Virus record (IMG/VR): IMGVR_UViG_3300005882_000416
Span: 1 to 20,140 of that record
Length of the DNA stretch: 20,140 nucleotides
Direction: 5' to 3' (one strand)
DNA from: a virus
The position numbers and the translations under genes were made by a program. The notes below the pieces were generated by a model. It was not told the DNA's origin and made no database searches. It saw only the letters and a program-made list of their open reading frames with translations. Shown piece after piece: positions 6,895-14,460 of the stretch. The first letter of the stretch is position 1. Each line of letters begins with the position of its first letter.

Positions 6895-7025
6895 GACACA
6901 AGAAACACAACTATCACAACGATTCCCTATATATACTTACGCGCGTGCACACTCACAGGATTTAACTATTCCTTTTATAAAAAAAGCATTTTGAATATAA
7001 GGAAAAAAGTTGTGTTGTGTGTGTC
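6895..7025. repeat. Imperfect 17-bp inverted repeat in the primase-VRR gap
   Basis: The arms at 6895-6911 (GACACAAGAAACACAAC) and 7009-7025 (reverse of GACACACACAACACAAC) match at 14 of 17 positions in inverted orientation. They flank about 97 bp containing TATATATA, GCGCGTGCAC and A/T runs. The repeat fills most of the only sizeable gap in the early operon. It may be a replication origin feature, an operator pair or an RNA stem; the sequence alone does not decide. Confidence 0.55.
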
Positions 7026-7029
7026 ACTC

Positions 7030-9372
7030 CTATATCATTTTTTGGTATAATCGCTGTCTTCCGTAAATGGGCAAACGCTTGATATTAGTGGTTCGCTCCC
7101 ATCCTGAAATCTGAGCCATAAGTGCAGCAATTTGATAACTATCCGTAGCTTTTAAGTCAGACAGGCTATGATTTAAGCACTCACACCATATCTCTGCATT
7201 GCTTACAGCGTTTCGTGCAATACTGCCTGTATGCTCTCCACCGCCAAACTCACTGCCATTTAAGTAATTGCGACGGGCAAATAAATCCATTTCATTCCAA
7301 TCAGCAGGTAGGAGTGTATTAAGATACTCTTCCACCATACCGACACGCTCATCACTTTCCATTGCGCCTTTTTGTGCTTTTTCGGCTTCTTCTAAAACAT
7401 CACCTTCAAGGTACAACTTTTCGCCAGACTTCCATATTTCTTTTGCCTCTGCCCAAAACTGTTGCCTATATTCTTCAGTAAAGTTCCATCTCTTTTTCTG
7501 CTTTCTTTGATGTAGCTTAATAATCCAAAAACGACGATTACCCGTAATATCACGGAGATATCCACGCTCACCATTAACTGTTGCAATAATGATACACTGT
7601 CTTGGATGACTTTCCACAACCCTACCGTAAGACGGACGATATTTATCATCAGATGTTGATAGAAAAGCTTTAACCTTTTCTATATCAGCTTTCCTCATAC
7701 CAGCAAGTTCTCCAATTTCAACTACCCAAAATCCCTGTAATTTTTCTGCTCCCGATTTATCATCCATATCTGTAAGGGACAGTGTTTCAGAATAGTAATC
7801 CGCCGTTACAAGGTCTTTAACAATCGTACTTTTACCAATACCTTGATCACCATCAAGCACTGGAACGCAATCAAATTTAATTCCTGGAACATAGATACGA
7901 GCAACTGCAGCTGCAAATATTTTTCTTGTCACAGTTCTTATATAATCTGTATCATCAGCCTGCAGATATTTGATAAAAACATTCTCTACACGCTTAATAC
8001 CATCCCAATTAGGCAAGGCATCGAGATAATCTCTTACAGGATGGAAGTGCCTGTCGTCAGTGACCTTGGTAAATGCCACATCGTGGTTTCGGCTTGAAAA
8101 TGCAAGATATCTGATATCAATAATAGATTTTAGCTGTGCCGTATCGGCATCTCTCCAAAACACATTACCCTCCGGTCTTTCCCATGGGATAGGCCCTGTG
8201 ATTTGAATTCGATTGGCCAATTCGTTATATGCGAAGTTTGCAAAATCGGAATCATTGTTAAGAATCAAGTTAAGATTATATACACTGTTCTCCAATATCT
8301 GACTGCGAGGCTGATATTTAAGCTTTGTTTTCCAGTCATCACCACTTGCCAAAAAATCTTCTTTTGCTTCTGCAAGCCGCTCATTGGTAATAAGCAACTT
8401 GACCTTATCATCATTCATTACGAACTCACACATAGCCTTGTACGATTTTTTATCATCATCGTTTCCAAACTTATGGATACGAACAAGATCAAAAGCATTT
8501 AAAAGCTGACTACAGGCTGGGTCTGATGCATGATGGCTATAAGAAAACTTATCATCATAAATTTGCACGCCTGGCATAGAGTCTGAATCAATAAAATCAT
8601 ATCTATTTGGATTTTCTGTAGGCGTATAAACATCAGAAAGAAAAGTTCCCATAACGTCTGTTATGGAATAAGCACGACAGAATGCTCCTACTACACCTTC
8701 TTTGGCAATAGGGTCATCTTGTTTCTTACCTTCATATGTTTTAGCCACGCTCTCACGAGATGATGTGGGCAAAAGTGAGCAGTCTTTCCAATTTGGATGA
8801 GCTGCAAGAAATATATCTGGGTCAAGCCACTTTCCATCGACACGCTTAAAAATATACTCGCCGTTTGACGGGCTAGTCGGCCAATACATCAGCTGATTAG
8901 GCTGATAGGAGCATTCATCAAATTGGTCGATACCCCATTCATCTGCAAAATATCTCGCAATAGCTACATACTCATCCGATGTAACGTCACGGGTCATAGG
9001 AATAATAATACGGACCCTTGGCGCTTCTGGTATATGTCCATGTGTTGTATATAGGACTGCTGCATATTTACATTCACTGCAAAATTTATCAATAAAGCCT
9101 ACCTCAGCATGATCAACATCAGTAGTAAGCATAGAACGGAAAACAACATTTTCTCGCTTTCTGCGATTGCTTTTAAGCTGACCGCCAACATAACCACCTT
9201 TATCCTTTGTATTGTCACGCTTAGCTTTAGAAAGTTTTGGGTATTCCTGCACCGTTTCTGTTGTTCGGATAGTGGTTTTAAGTTTTTCACATAAATCATC
9301 AAAAGTAATCGTCTTGTTTGACCAGATCTTTGCTTTGCAGCTGTTACCATAGGCAATAGCTAACTTACGCAT
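7030..9372 (-). CDS. VapE/VirE-type primase-helicase
   Basis: A 780-residue replication protein. The N-terminal third carries primase-like residues: TTDVDHAE at 83-90 and YTTHGHIPEAPRVRIIIP at about 108-125. This is the catalytic acidic pair and histidine of archaeo-eukaryotic-type primases in phages and satellites. The C-terminal half is a virulence-associated E helicase with Walker A GDQGIGKST at 508-516, Walker B FWVVEIGEL at 548-556, and SYGRVVESHPRQCII and GNRRFWII further on. Together they would unwind and prime at the phage origin. A GGAGGTGA five bases before the ATG at 9372 sets the start; an upstream TTG lies inside that site. It overlaps the preceding gene by eight bases. Confidence 0.92.
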   Translation of the reverse strand: MRKLAIAYGNSCKAKIWSNKTITFDDLCEKLKTTIRTTETVQEYPKLSKAKRDNTKDKGGYVGGQLKSNRRKRENVVFRSMLTTDVDHAEVGFIDKFCSECKYAAVLYTTHGHIPEAPRVRIIIPMTRDVTSDEYVAIARYFADEWGIDQFDECSYQPNQLMYWPTSPSNGEYIFKRVDGKWLDPDIFLAAHPNWKDCSLLPTSSRESVAKTYEGKKQDDPIAKEGVVGAFCRAYSITDVMGTFLSDVYTPTENPNRYDFIDSDSMPGVQIYDDKFSYSHHASDPACSQLLNAFDLVRIHKFGNDDDKKSYKAMCEFVMNDDKVKLLITNERLAEAKEDFLASGDDWKTKLKYQPRSQILENSVYNLNLILNNDSDFANFAYNELANRIQITGPIPWERPEGNVFWRDADTAQLKSIIDIRYLAFSSRNHDVAFTKVTDDRHFHPVRDYLDALPNWDGIKRVENVFIKYLQADDTDYIRTVTRKIFAAAVARIYVPGIKFDCVPVLDGDQGIGKSTIVKDLVTADYYSETLSLTDMDDKSGAEKLQGFWVVEIGELAGMRKADIEKVKAFLSTSDDKYRPSYGRVVESHPRQCIIIATVNGERGYLRDITGNRRFWIIKLHQRKQKKRWNFTEEYRQQFWAEAKEIWKSGEKLYLEGDVLEEAEKAQKGAMESDERVGMVEEYLNTLLPADWNEMDLFARRNYLNGSEFGGGEHTGSIARNAVSNAEIWCECLNHSLSDLKATDSYQIAALMAQISGWERTTNIKRLPIYGRQRLYQKMI

Positions 9373-9820
9373 GATTCTCACCTCCAAACTTTGGTGTTGT
9401 TTCCTCGAACTTACTGTTAAAATATCTTACCTTTTGTCTACGTTTTTTTGCTTTTTCAATTTCAATGCCCATGCCGTTAGATATAACGTCACCAAGTACC
9501 CATACCTCTTGGCATTTACCCATAAGAATGATATCCATGAAAATGGCAAGATCACGTTCTTTCTTATTGCCATCATCCATAAACTGTGGAAACATGAGAT
9601 GTGGTGCAAGGGGAATATTACCTTTGTCTAAGGCAAAACGGCAAAATTCCTGTGCTCGCTTGATATTGCCATTTGTATCACCACTATAAGGGGAACAAAT
9701 ATATACCAATGGAAGGAAAGCAGGTTTTGACGCTGCTTTCTCCTCCTTGTCAATATTTGATAAAGCTTGAAAAGGAACTGTATCCATATACCCTTCAGAA
9801 TTTCTAATATCGACACCCAT
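9365..9820 (-). CDS. DUF4406/nucleoside deoxyribosyltransferase-like protein
   Basis: A 151-residue protein with a Rossmann-like nucleoside 2-deoxyribosyltransferase/DUF4406 pattern. PLVYICSPYSGDTNGNIKRA at about 37-56 is the nucleotide-binding start, followed by FCRFALDKGNIPLAPHLMFPQF and MGKCQEVWVLGDVISNGMGIEIEKA near 105-129. Relatives in phages are unassigned or proposed to act on nucleotides. The first 35 residues are not part of the domain. A GGAGGTG five bases from the ATG supports this start. The gene sits between the antirepressor and the primase-helicase, overlapping the latter, so its product is probably made with the replication proteins. Confidence 0.82.
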   Translation of the reverse strand: MGVDIRNSEGYMDTVPFQALSNIDKEEKAASKPAFLPLVYICSPYSGDTNGNIKRAQEFCRFALDKGNIPLAPHLMFPQFMDDGNKKERDLAIFMDIILMGKCQEVWVLGDVISNGMGIEIEKAKKRRQKVRYFNSKFEETTPKFGGENHA

Positions 9821-9822
9821 AC

Positions 9823-10602
9823 TTACACCTCCATCTCAATCTGCGGATAAATATCATCTGCCTTTAGCTGTTCGTAAATGAATAGTCTGCCTTTTTGAGT
9901 CCACTTAGTATGAACCTTAGTATGTTCATAACCCTTACTATCCTCGTAAACATGAGTATTTGTTCTCGTATAGCCTTTGCAAGCATATTTTTGATACAAG
10001 AGCCAAGTATTACTTTGTTTAAATTGAATACCATTTTTATGAAGATATTCATTCATCCTTCTAGCACTCCATCCATAATCTTTAGCAATAACAGAAATAT
10101 TTACGGCATCTTTACATTTAAGAACCACATCATAATATGTAGCCTTAGGTTTCATCTCTGCAATTTGCTGTTGTCCAATAGCAAAAGCTGCCTCAAGAGC
10201 CTTATTCTTTTCCCGCTCTTCTTTTAAAGCAGTAAATGCAGCAATTGCGACATCCGGGTTAGCAATCAACTCTGCAGTTGCATATAAACCAAACTTACGA
10301 ATTGATGGAAGAACTTCGCTTGTAACCCAATGCTTAAAGTTTTTAGCCTTTGGCATTTTGCTTGAGAGAATAAGACTGTAAAGCCCTGATTCATTAATGA
10401 CAATCGTTTCCTTATTTTGATTACCATCAAACAACATCACTTTGGTTCTGTCTTCTTCATCAACATGACGGTTAATATCTCGACTACCATTTTGGTACTT
10501 GAGAATCCCTGCTACATCCTTTCCTACAAAATATGGTGTAGCATCAATTAACATTGTTCTTACAGCGCCGAACTCTTCATTTTTATAAATTTGTAATTCC
10601 AT
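9823..10602 (-). CDS. Phage antirepressor, Bro-N plus KilAC
   Basis: A 259-residue two-domain antirepressor. Residues 1 to about 110 form a Bro-N domain (AVRTMLIDATPYFVGKDVAGIL, VINESGLYSLILSSKMPKAKNFKHWV, VLPSIRKFG). A short coiled stretch (EEREKNKALEAAF) links it to a KilAC domain from about 145 to 250 (YYDVVLKCKDAVNISVIAKDYGWSARRMNEYL, with a helix-turn-helix look). Such proteins relieve phage repression or regulate early genes. No partner repressor is visible in the window. AAGGAGG lies eight bases before the ATG. A small GGAGGTC-AAT-CCTCC type hairpin just upstream, at about 10625-10639, could compete for this region. Confidence 0.92.
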   Translation of the reverse strand: MELQIYKNEEFGAVRTMLIDATPYFVGKDVAGILKYQNGSRDINRHVDEEDRTKVMLFDGNQNKETIVINESGLYSLILSSKMPKAKNFKHWVTSEVLPSIRKFGLYATAELIANPDVAIAAFTALKEEREKNKALEAAFAIGQQQIAEMKPKATYYDVVLKCKDAVNISVIAKDYGWSARRMNEYLHKNGIQFKQSNTWLLYQKYACKGYTRTNTHVYEDSKGYEHTKVHTKWTQKGRLFIYEQLKADDIYPQIEMEV

Positions 10603-10665
10603 CAGAATTACCTCCTTAATTTTATTTGGAGGATTGACCTCCTACCTAGTAGCCTTGAGAGAAGG

Positions 10666-11214
10666 TCAAATCTGACGGTTTTGAAAAATTTCTCGAAGTT
10701 TTTTCTCTGCCCTTTTTAATTTCTGCGTGATATTGTTTTCATCAGCTCCAATTGAAGCAGCATATTCACGAATTGGGATGCCATCTATACGAACAGCAAT
10801 AAACATGTCTGCCCAGTCTTGTTTTTTACCAAGTGCCTGACGTATCCTTTGACATACATCTTCATACTCATCCTGGTAATTACGCTCTATTTTTTGAGAA
10901 TTATCGGCAAAAGTATCCATGACATCCGTATCATCTTCTGATTCATCATCCTTGCGATATGGAGTCTTTGGTGTACCTAAATGTCTATGATATCTACGCC
11001 AGTGGTTGTATTCCTTACTGTTCATGAGATCGAACATTTCCTGCACCGTTTCACAGCGCTTTACTTCTACTTTCTTTTCAGGCTTTGCCTCTGCAAGACG
11101 TTGTTCATAATCGATGTCCAGCATGATGCTGTAATCTCCGTCTGGAATTTCAATAGTGGTGTAGCTCTTGTGACCATTTTTGATGTTGTCTTCATATAAA
11201 ACTCGAATCTTCAT
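10666..11214 (-). CDS. Sigma-70-like HTH regulator, first gene of early operon
   Basis: A 182-residue protein. The first 40 residues are beta-rich (TTIEIPDGDYSIMLDIDYEQRL), then VKRCETVQEMFDLMNSKEYNHWRRYHRH, an acidic linker with many Asp/Glu at about 89-100, and a C-terminal sigma region 4-like HTH (DMFIAVRIDGIPIREYAASIGADENNITQKLKRAEKKL, about 136-173, quoted in parts). Relatives occur in phages and conjugative elements of Clostridia as sigma-factor-like proteins. The frame is open up to 11292, but the extra stretch is a terminator hairpin. The ATG at 11214 after AAAGGAA is the likely start. It follows a structured leader with an attenuator and probably leads the early operon. Confidence 0.8.
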   Translation of the reverse strand: MKIRVLYEDNIKNGHKSYTTIEIPDGDYSIMLDIDYEQRLAEAKPEKKVEVKRCETVQEMFDLMNSKEYNHWRRYHRHLGTPKTPYRKDDESEDDTDVMDTFADNSQKIERNYQDEYEDVCQRIRQALGKKQDWADMFIAVRIDGIPIREYAASIGADENNITQKLKRAEKKLREIFQNRQI

Positions 11215-11227
11215 AAAGTATTCCTTT

Positions 11228-11245
11228 CCGTCCTGGCATTGACGG
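11228..11245 (-). promoter_or_regulatory. Hairpin just upstream of the sigma-like gene
   Basis: CCGTC and GACGG form a five-pair stem with an eight-base loop on the minus strand, ending a few bases before the AAAGGAA binding site. It may modulate access of ribosomes, or belong to the larger structured leader. Confidence 0.4.
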
Positions 11246-11253
11246 CAGAATAC

Positions 11254-11289
11254 AAAAAGAGCCTGTGGTTTCAGATACACCACAGACTC
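11254..11289 (-). terminator. Strong terminator/attenuator in the leader
   Basis: On the minus strand GAGTCTGTGGT pairs with ACCACAGGCTC over 11 positions (one T-G pair) around a nine-base loop, followed directly by TTTTT. It is one of the strongest terminators in the window. It lies only about 40 bases before the ATG of the first early gene, with no gene upstream of it until the 46-aa protein. A terminator in that position points to attenuation or antitermination of the whole early operon. Confidence 0.85.
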
Positions 11290-11292
11290 CAC

Positions 11293-11521
11293 TTGTCCTA
11301 AAAATGGGCATAGGAAAGTACGGTGGGTGCATCTTCATTCCAAACACAGCCTTTATTACTGTGTTCTGAACTCTTATGCATCCCGCCGTCCTAATGCGCA
11401 TCTCGGACATTGAGATATTATTTTGTTGAGCGATAACCGCTCTAGATAAAACGTCTCCCTTAGGGAGGATAGGCAGGCTGATTGTTCAAATCTGTCACTA
11501 CCTATAAATTAAAATAAGAAC
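11293..11521 (-). ncRNA. Hairpin-rich non-coding leader, candidate structured RNA
   Basis: No gene is convincing here. A 72-codon frame overlaps it, but it has no binding site and runs through the hairpins. On the minus strand I see CTCCC-TTA-GGGAG (11455-11467), GAGCG-GTTAT-CGCTC (11428-11442) and AACACAG with CTGTGTT (11343-11365), leading into the attenuator. The unusual density of stems suggests a structured leader RNA. No known riboswitch class was recognised and no clear promoter was found. Confidence 0.45.
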
Positions 11522-11662
11522 TTACTTCTTCTTGTTGGGTCTACTTTGACTTAAAGCACTGCCAGCAACTGATTTGGATTTCTTGCTATAACGTCCATCA
11601 CTAAGAATTTTGCTTGCTTTTGATGCAACTCTTTTAGATGTTTGCTTCTTATTTTTGCTCAT
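11522..11662 (-). CDS. 46-aa basic Ser/Lys-rich protein
   Basis: A 46-residue, highly basic protein. It has a GGGAGG eight bases before its ATG, which makes it a credible gene despite its size. Its core reads KQTSKRVASKASKILSDGRY, then KSVAGSALSQ, and it ends in KKK. I recall similar small proteins with the ASKxLxDGR and SVAGSALSQ words scattered in mobile elements and prophages of both Firmicutes and Enterobacteria, without a function. The composition (Lys, Ser, Ala; one acidic residue, an Asp) suggests nucleic-acid binding, but that is a guess. It lies alone between the helicase terminator and the early leader. Confidence 0.72.
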   Translation of the reverse strand: MSKNKKQTSKRVASKASKILSDGRYSKKSKSVAGSALSQSRPNKKK

Positions 11663-11663
11663 T

Positions 11664-11792
11664 TTATTTACCTCCCTTCCAATCGTGTTCCAAAGCTATT
11701 ACTTTGTTACTTCTATTATCGCTCATTGCACGTTTTAAAAATATGGATGTAGTAGGGATGAAATATGGGTAAAGTATGGAACTTAAAAAGAC
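11664..11792 (-). promoter_or_regulatory. Upstream region of the 46-aa gene
   Basis: This region lies between the helicase terminator and the 46-aa gene. It holds three TATGG words on the plus strand (11742, 11764, 11775) and a GATAAT-like -10 near 11718 on the minus strand without a good -35. A 20-codon frame (11664-11726) beginning MSDNRSNKVIALE ends one base before the ATG of the 46-aa gene, but has no ribosome binding site. It is regulatory at best. Confidence 0.3.
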
Positions 11793-11825
11793 AAAAAAAT
11801 AGCCCCCTGCATTACTGCAGGAGGC
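11793..11825 (-). terminator. Strong terminator ending the HamAB-like operon
   Basis: GCCTCCTGCA and TGCAGGGGGC pair over ten positions (one T-G pair) around a four-base GTAA loop, then TA and seven T residues on the minus strand. It follows the helicase stop by fewer than 20 bases. It insulates the defence operon from the phage operon downstream. Confidence 0.92.
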
Positions 11826-11842
11826 ATAATAGAATTTCAGAA

Positions 11843-14458
11843 CTAATCAATGAAAAGTTCTGGCATATTAAATTGTATATCTTTTGTTTCAGTTTCGACA
11901 CCAATATTGCCGCATTCAAGTATAGAACGATGTATCCTTAATTCACCGTCAACCTCTGTTAAATATTTATTTCTATTAGATGGTTCTTCTATAAATTTTG
12001 ATGATTCCCGAGAAAAACCACTTTGTTGCAGAAAAATGGTCAGTGGATTTGTTGTCCCATATTCTACAAACTCATACCAATCATTTTGAAAATGATCCAC
12101 TTGATGAACATTCTTATATTCAAGAGAGAATTTCCTGAAATAATTTGAAATGCTAAACAGAAGCACATTTTCAATCACACCAAGTGTTTCTGCAATAATA
12201 TAATTTTTATGAAGTTTAGATTTTTTGTTATATGTATCAGCCAACTTCATATTACCAACCCATACACCCGTCTCTGGATTACTTTCTTTATATTTAAGTG
12301 CATAATAAATAATCTGATTGAGACCATTTCCTCTAATCCATCTTAATAGAATAACAGCATACCACCTAATAACAGAATCTTCCCTATAAGTACCAGCTTT
12401 CCCTATTGTTCTTTTTTCATAGATATCCCACTTGAATACTTTCCTCAGCTTCATGAGAAAATCAACAAGTTCTTCAAAATCAACCTCATCATTTTCTCCT
12501 GTCACCTTTGGATATTTTTGGCCACTTTCCACAAGTTCTCTCAAGTTAACCACTTGATCATATGAAAAATTAATATCGTCACTGGTCTTTTCTACAGGAA
12601 AAATTTCTCTGATTTTAGACTCCTTATGTTCATCTAAAAATGGTGAGAATGCTTCTCGTATTGGCGTAATAATACCTTCGGAAATATCTTTTGTAAGAAT
12701 CATTGCAAATTTTCGCAATGCTTCAAAGTCCTTTGACGTTGTTGCTTCACGAACCGTAGTTAATTCTATATCTCCACGAATTAAATCCTCAATAACTAAG
12801 TTCAAATACTTACTATTATCTTTCAAATTAATCGAAACTTCCTGTGGTGGAACATCATTCTGTAATAAGTTGATGTACTTTTCTGTTTTAAGATTATCTT
12901 CCATACGAACTAAGAACACATTTCCATATAAATTGTATTTAATACGACCAACTCGTCCTACAAGGTTTCTAAATTCCACCTCGTCCATATTAGAATTCCC
13001 ATTTTTGTAGCTTGTAATAAACAAATTATCCGCTGGAAGATTCACTCCCTCTACAAGTGTGCTTGTGCAGAATATAGTTCTTAAAACACCATCCACAAAA
13101 CTTTTCTCAATTCTTAGGCGAATATTAGAGGGAAGATATCCAACATGATAAGCAATACCTTTTAGTATCAAGTCTGCAAGATAACAATCGCTATGTACTT
13201 CCTTACGAATATCTTTTGATAAAGCTACGAGTTTTTCATCATTTTTGATAGGAAGGTTCTTTGCATACTGAACAGCATAATCTACAACTTTTTGTCTCGA
13301 ATTGCAATAGATGATGTTTTGCTGTGTGGCTCCTACTCTTGTAACAATCTCACTTAGTTCATCTTGTTGCGGAATATTAGCAATATATGAAAGTGATTTT
13401 GACAAATCATCATAAAAATATGCTCTACCCTCACATAAATCTAAAAAGTATTTAAATTGACATACTGGTGTATATTTTGACGCTAATTTTTTAATTTCAT
13501 CCATTTGAATATTGGGAATTAAGCTCAGGTATACTTCAGGATTCGGAATATTTGGTGAGGCAAAAATAACTGTCGGCATCTCTTTCATCTTTGATAACTG
13601 AGCAACTACCTTATAATAATAGGTACTACGTCCACCCCTATCTGATATTTTATGAGCCTCATCTATAAACAGAAAATCGATTTTTATTTTTGGTATACCT
13701 ATCATCATATGAAGCAGTCGTTCAGGCGTCATAACAAAAACAAAATTGTGTTCTTGTTGCAACACTATATCTCCTGATGAACTAACAACACGATAATTTG
13801 TCTGCTGAAGCTTTTCCTGAAGACTTCCAATTATATTACTTCGAACTTCATTTATTAGAGCTTTTGTGGGTACCAAGATAGCATAATTTTTTATTGAACC
13901 ATTCTCAATTTGCTGTTTAAGATATGTTTGTACAACAAATGATTTACCCATCGATGTAGGACCAGAATAGCTAAAATATTTACTGTCCAAGCTATCATAT
14001 ACGTCCTTTTGATCATGAAAAAAATAACTGTCCTCATGGCCAGGGATCTGCAGTGTAGATTTATCATATTCAAAATATAAAGCATCCAATACATCAGCCG
14101 TCTGAAATCCTTCAACATAAGTAGATCGCAAACCACGATAATTTCCAACCGTTGAAAGTATAGATCCAAGGTAGTACTTTACCGATAAATCATCTGGATA
14201 AACTATACTCAATAAGATTATAAGTTCTTGTCCCCACAGCTTATGCCTATCTCTCTTCTCTGGTATAGTAGACTTTGCTAATAAATCTGCAAATCGTAAA
14301 GCATCTTTTATATTTATTTCTTTTTTCCGTTTTTGAAGCTTAAAGATGAATATCGAATAATTATATAGCAACGCCTCATAAATCTCGTTTAAATATTCAT
14401 TCTTATCAATATTTATGTATAACGCTTCGGCAAGCGTTTGGTTTCTTGGAATCTGCAT
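11843..14458 (-). CDS. hamB: HamB/AbpB-like superfamily 2 defence helicase
   Basis: An 871-residue SF2 helicase. Motif I is SGPTSMGKS at 165-173, motif Ia VPTKAL at 196-201, motif II DEAH at 266-269, motif III-like FASPN at 299-303, motif V CTSTLVEGVNLPA at about 464-476 and motif VI NLVGRVGR at 498-505. About 165 residues precede the core and 360 follow. The size, motif style and partner gene fit HamB of Hachiman or AbpB of the AbpAB anti-phage system, in which the helicase controls the partner effector on sensing aberrant DNA. The ATG at 14458 lies eight bases from a GGAGG; a TTG two codons upstream is less well placed. The HamA-like stop is two bases upstream, so the pair is translationally linked. 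The subtype call is from memory of motifs, not from a search. Confidence 0.75.
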   Translation of the reverse strand: MQIPRNQTLAEALYINIDKNEYLNEIYEALLYNYSIFIFKLQKRKKEINIKDALRFADLLAKSTIPEKRDRHKLWGQELIILLSIVYPDDLSVKYYLGSILSTVGNYRGLRSTYVEGFQTADVLDALYFEYDKSTLQIPGHEDSYFFHDQKDVYDSLDSKYFSYSGPTSMGKSFVVQTYLKQQIENGSIKNYAILVPTKALINEVRSNIIGSLQEKLQQTNYRVVSSSGDIVLQQEHNFVFVMTPERLLHMMIGIPKIKIDFLFIDEAHKISDRGGRSTYYYKVVAQLSKMKEMPTVIFASPNIPNPEVYLSLIPNIQMDEIKKLASKYTPVCQFKYFLDLCEGRAYFYDDLSKSLSYIANIPQQDELSEIVTRVGATQQNIIYCNSRQKVVDYAVQYAKNLPIKNDEKLVALSKDIRKEVHSDCYLADLILKGIAYHVGYLPSNIRLRIEKSFVDGVLRTIFCTSTLVEGVNLPADNLFITSYKNGNSNMDEVEFRNLVGRVGRIKYNLYGNVFLVRMEDNLKTEKYINLLQNDVPPQEVSINLKDNSKYLNLVIEDLIRGDIELTTVREATTSKDFEALRKFAMILTKDISEGIITPIREAFSPFLDEHKESKIREIFPVEKTSDDINFSYDQVVNLRELVESGQKYPKVTGENDEVDFEELVDFLMKLRKVFKWDIYEKRTIGKAGTYREDSVIRWYAVILLRWIRGNGLNQIIYYALKYKESNPETGVWVGNMKLADTYNKKSKLHKNYIIAETLGVIENVLLFSISNYFRKFSLEYKNVHQVDHFQNDWYEFVEYGTTNPLTIFLQQSGFSRESSKFIEEPSNRNKYLTEVDGELRIHRSILECGNIGVETETKDIQFNMPELFID

Positions 14459-14460
14459 AA

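Noticed and set aside
10666-11292. A longer 208-aa version of the sigma-like protein
   Set aside because: The extra 26 residues are coded by the terminator hairpin and T-run, and the ATG at 11214 has its own binding site.
11192-11410. A 72-codon minus-strand frame over the leader of the sigma-like gene
   Set aside because: It has no ribosome binding site, runs through the attenuator and hairpins, and overlaps the real start of the sigma-like gene. The RNA-structure explanation fits better.
11664-11726. A 20-codon frame starting MSDNRSNKVIALE, reminiscent of the N-terminus of large serine recombinases (SNKVxALYxRLSR)
   Set aside because: The likeness covers only about seven residues and ends abruptly, there is no ribosome binding site, and no further recombinase sequence follows in any frame. 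It could be a chance match or a tiny relic; it cannot be supported.
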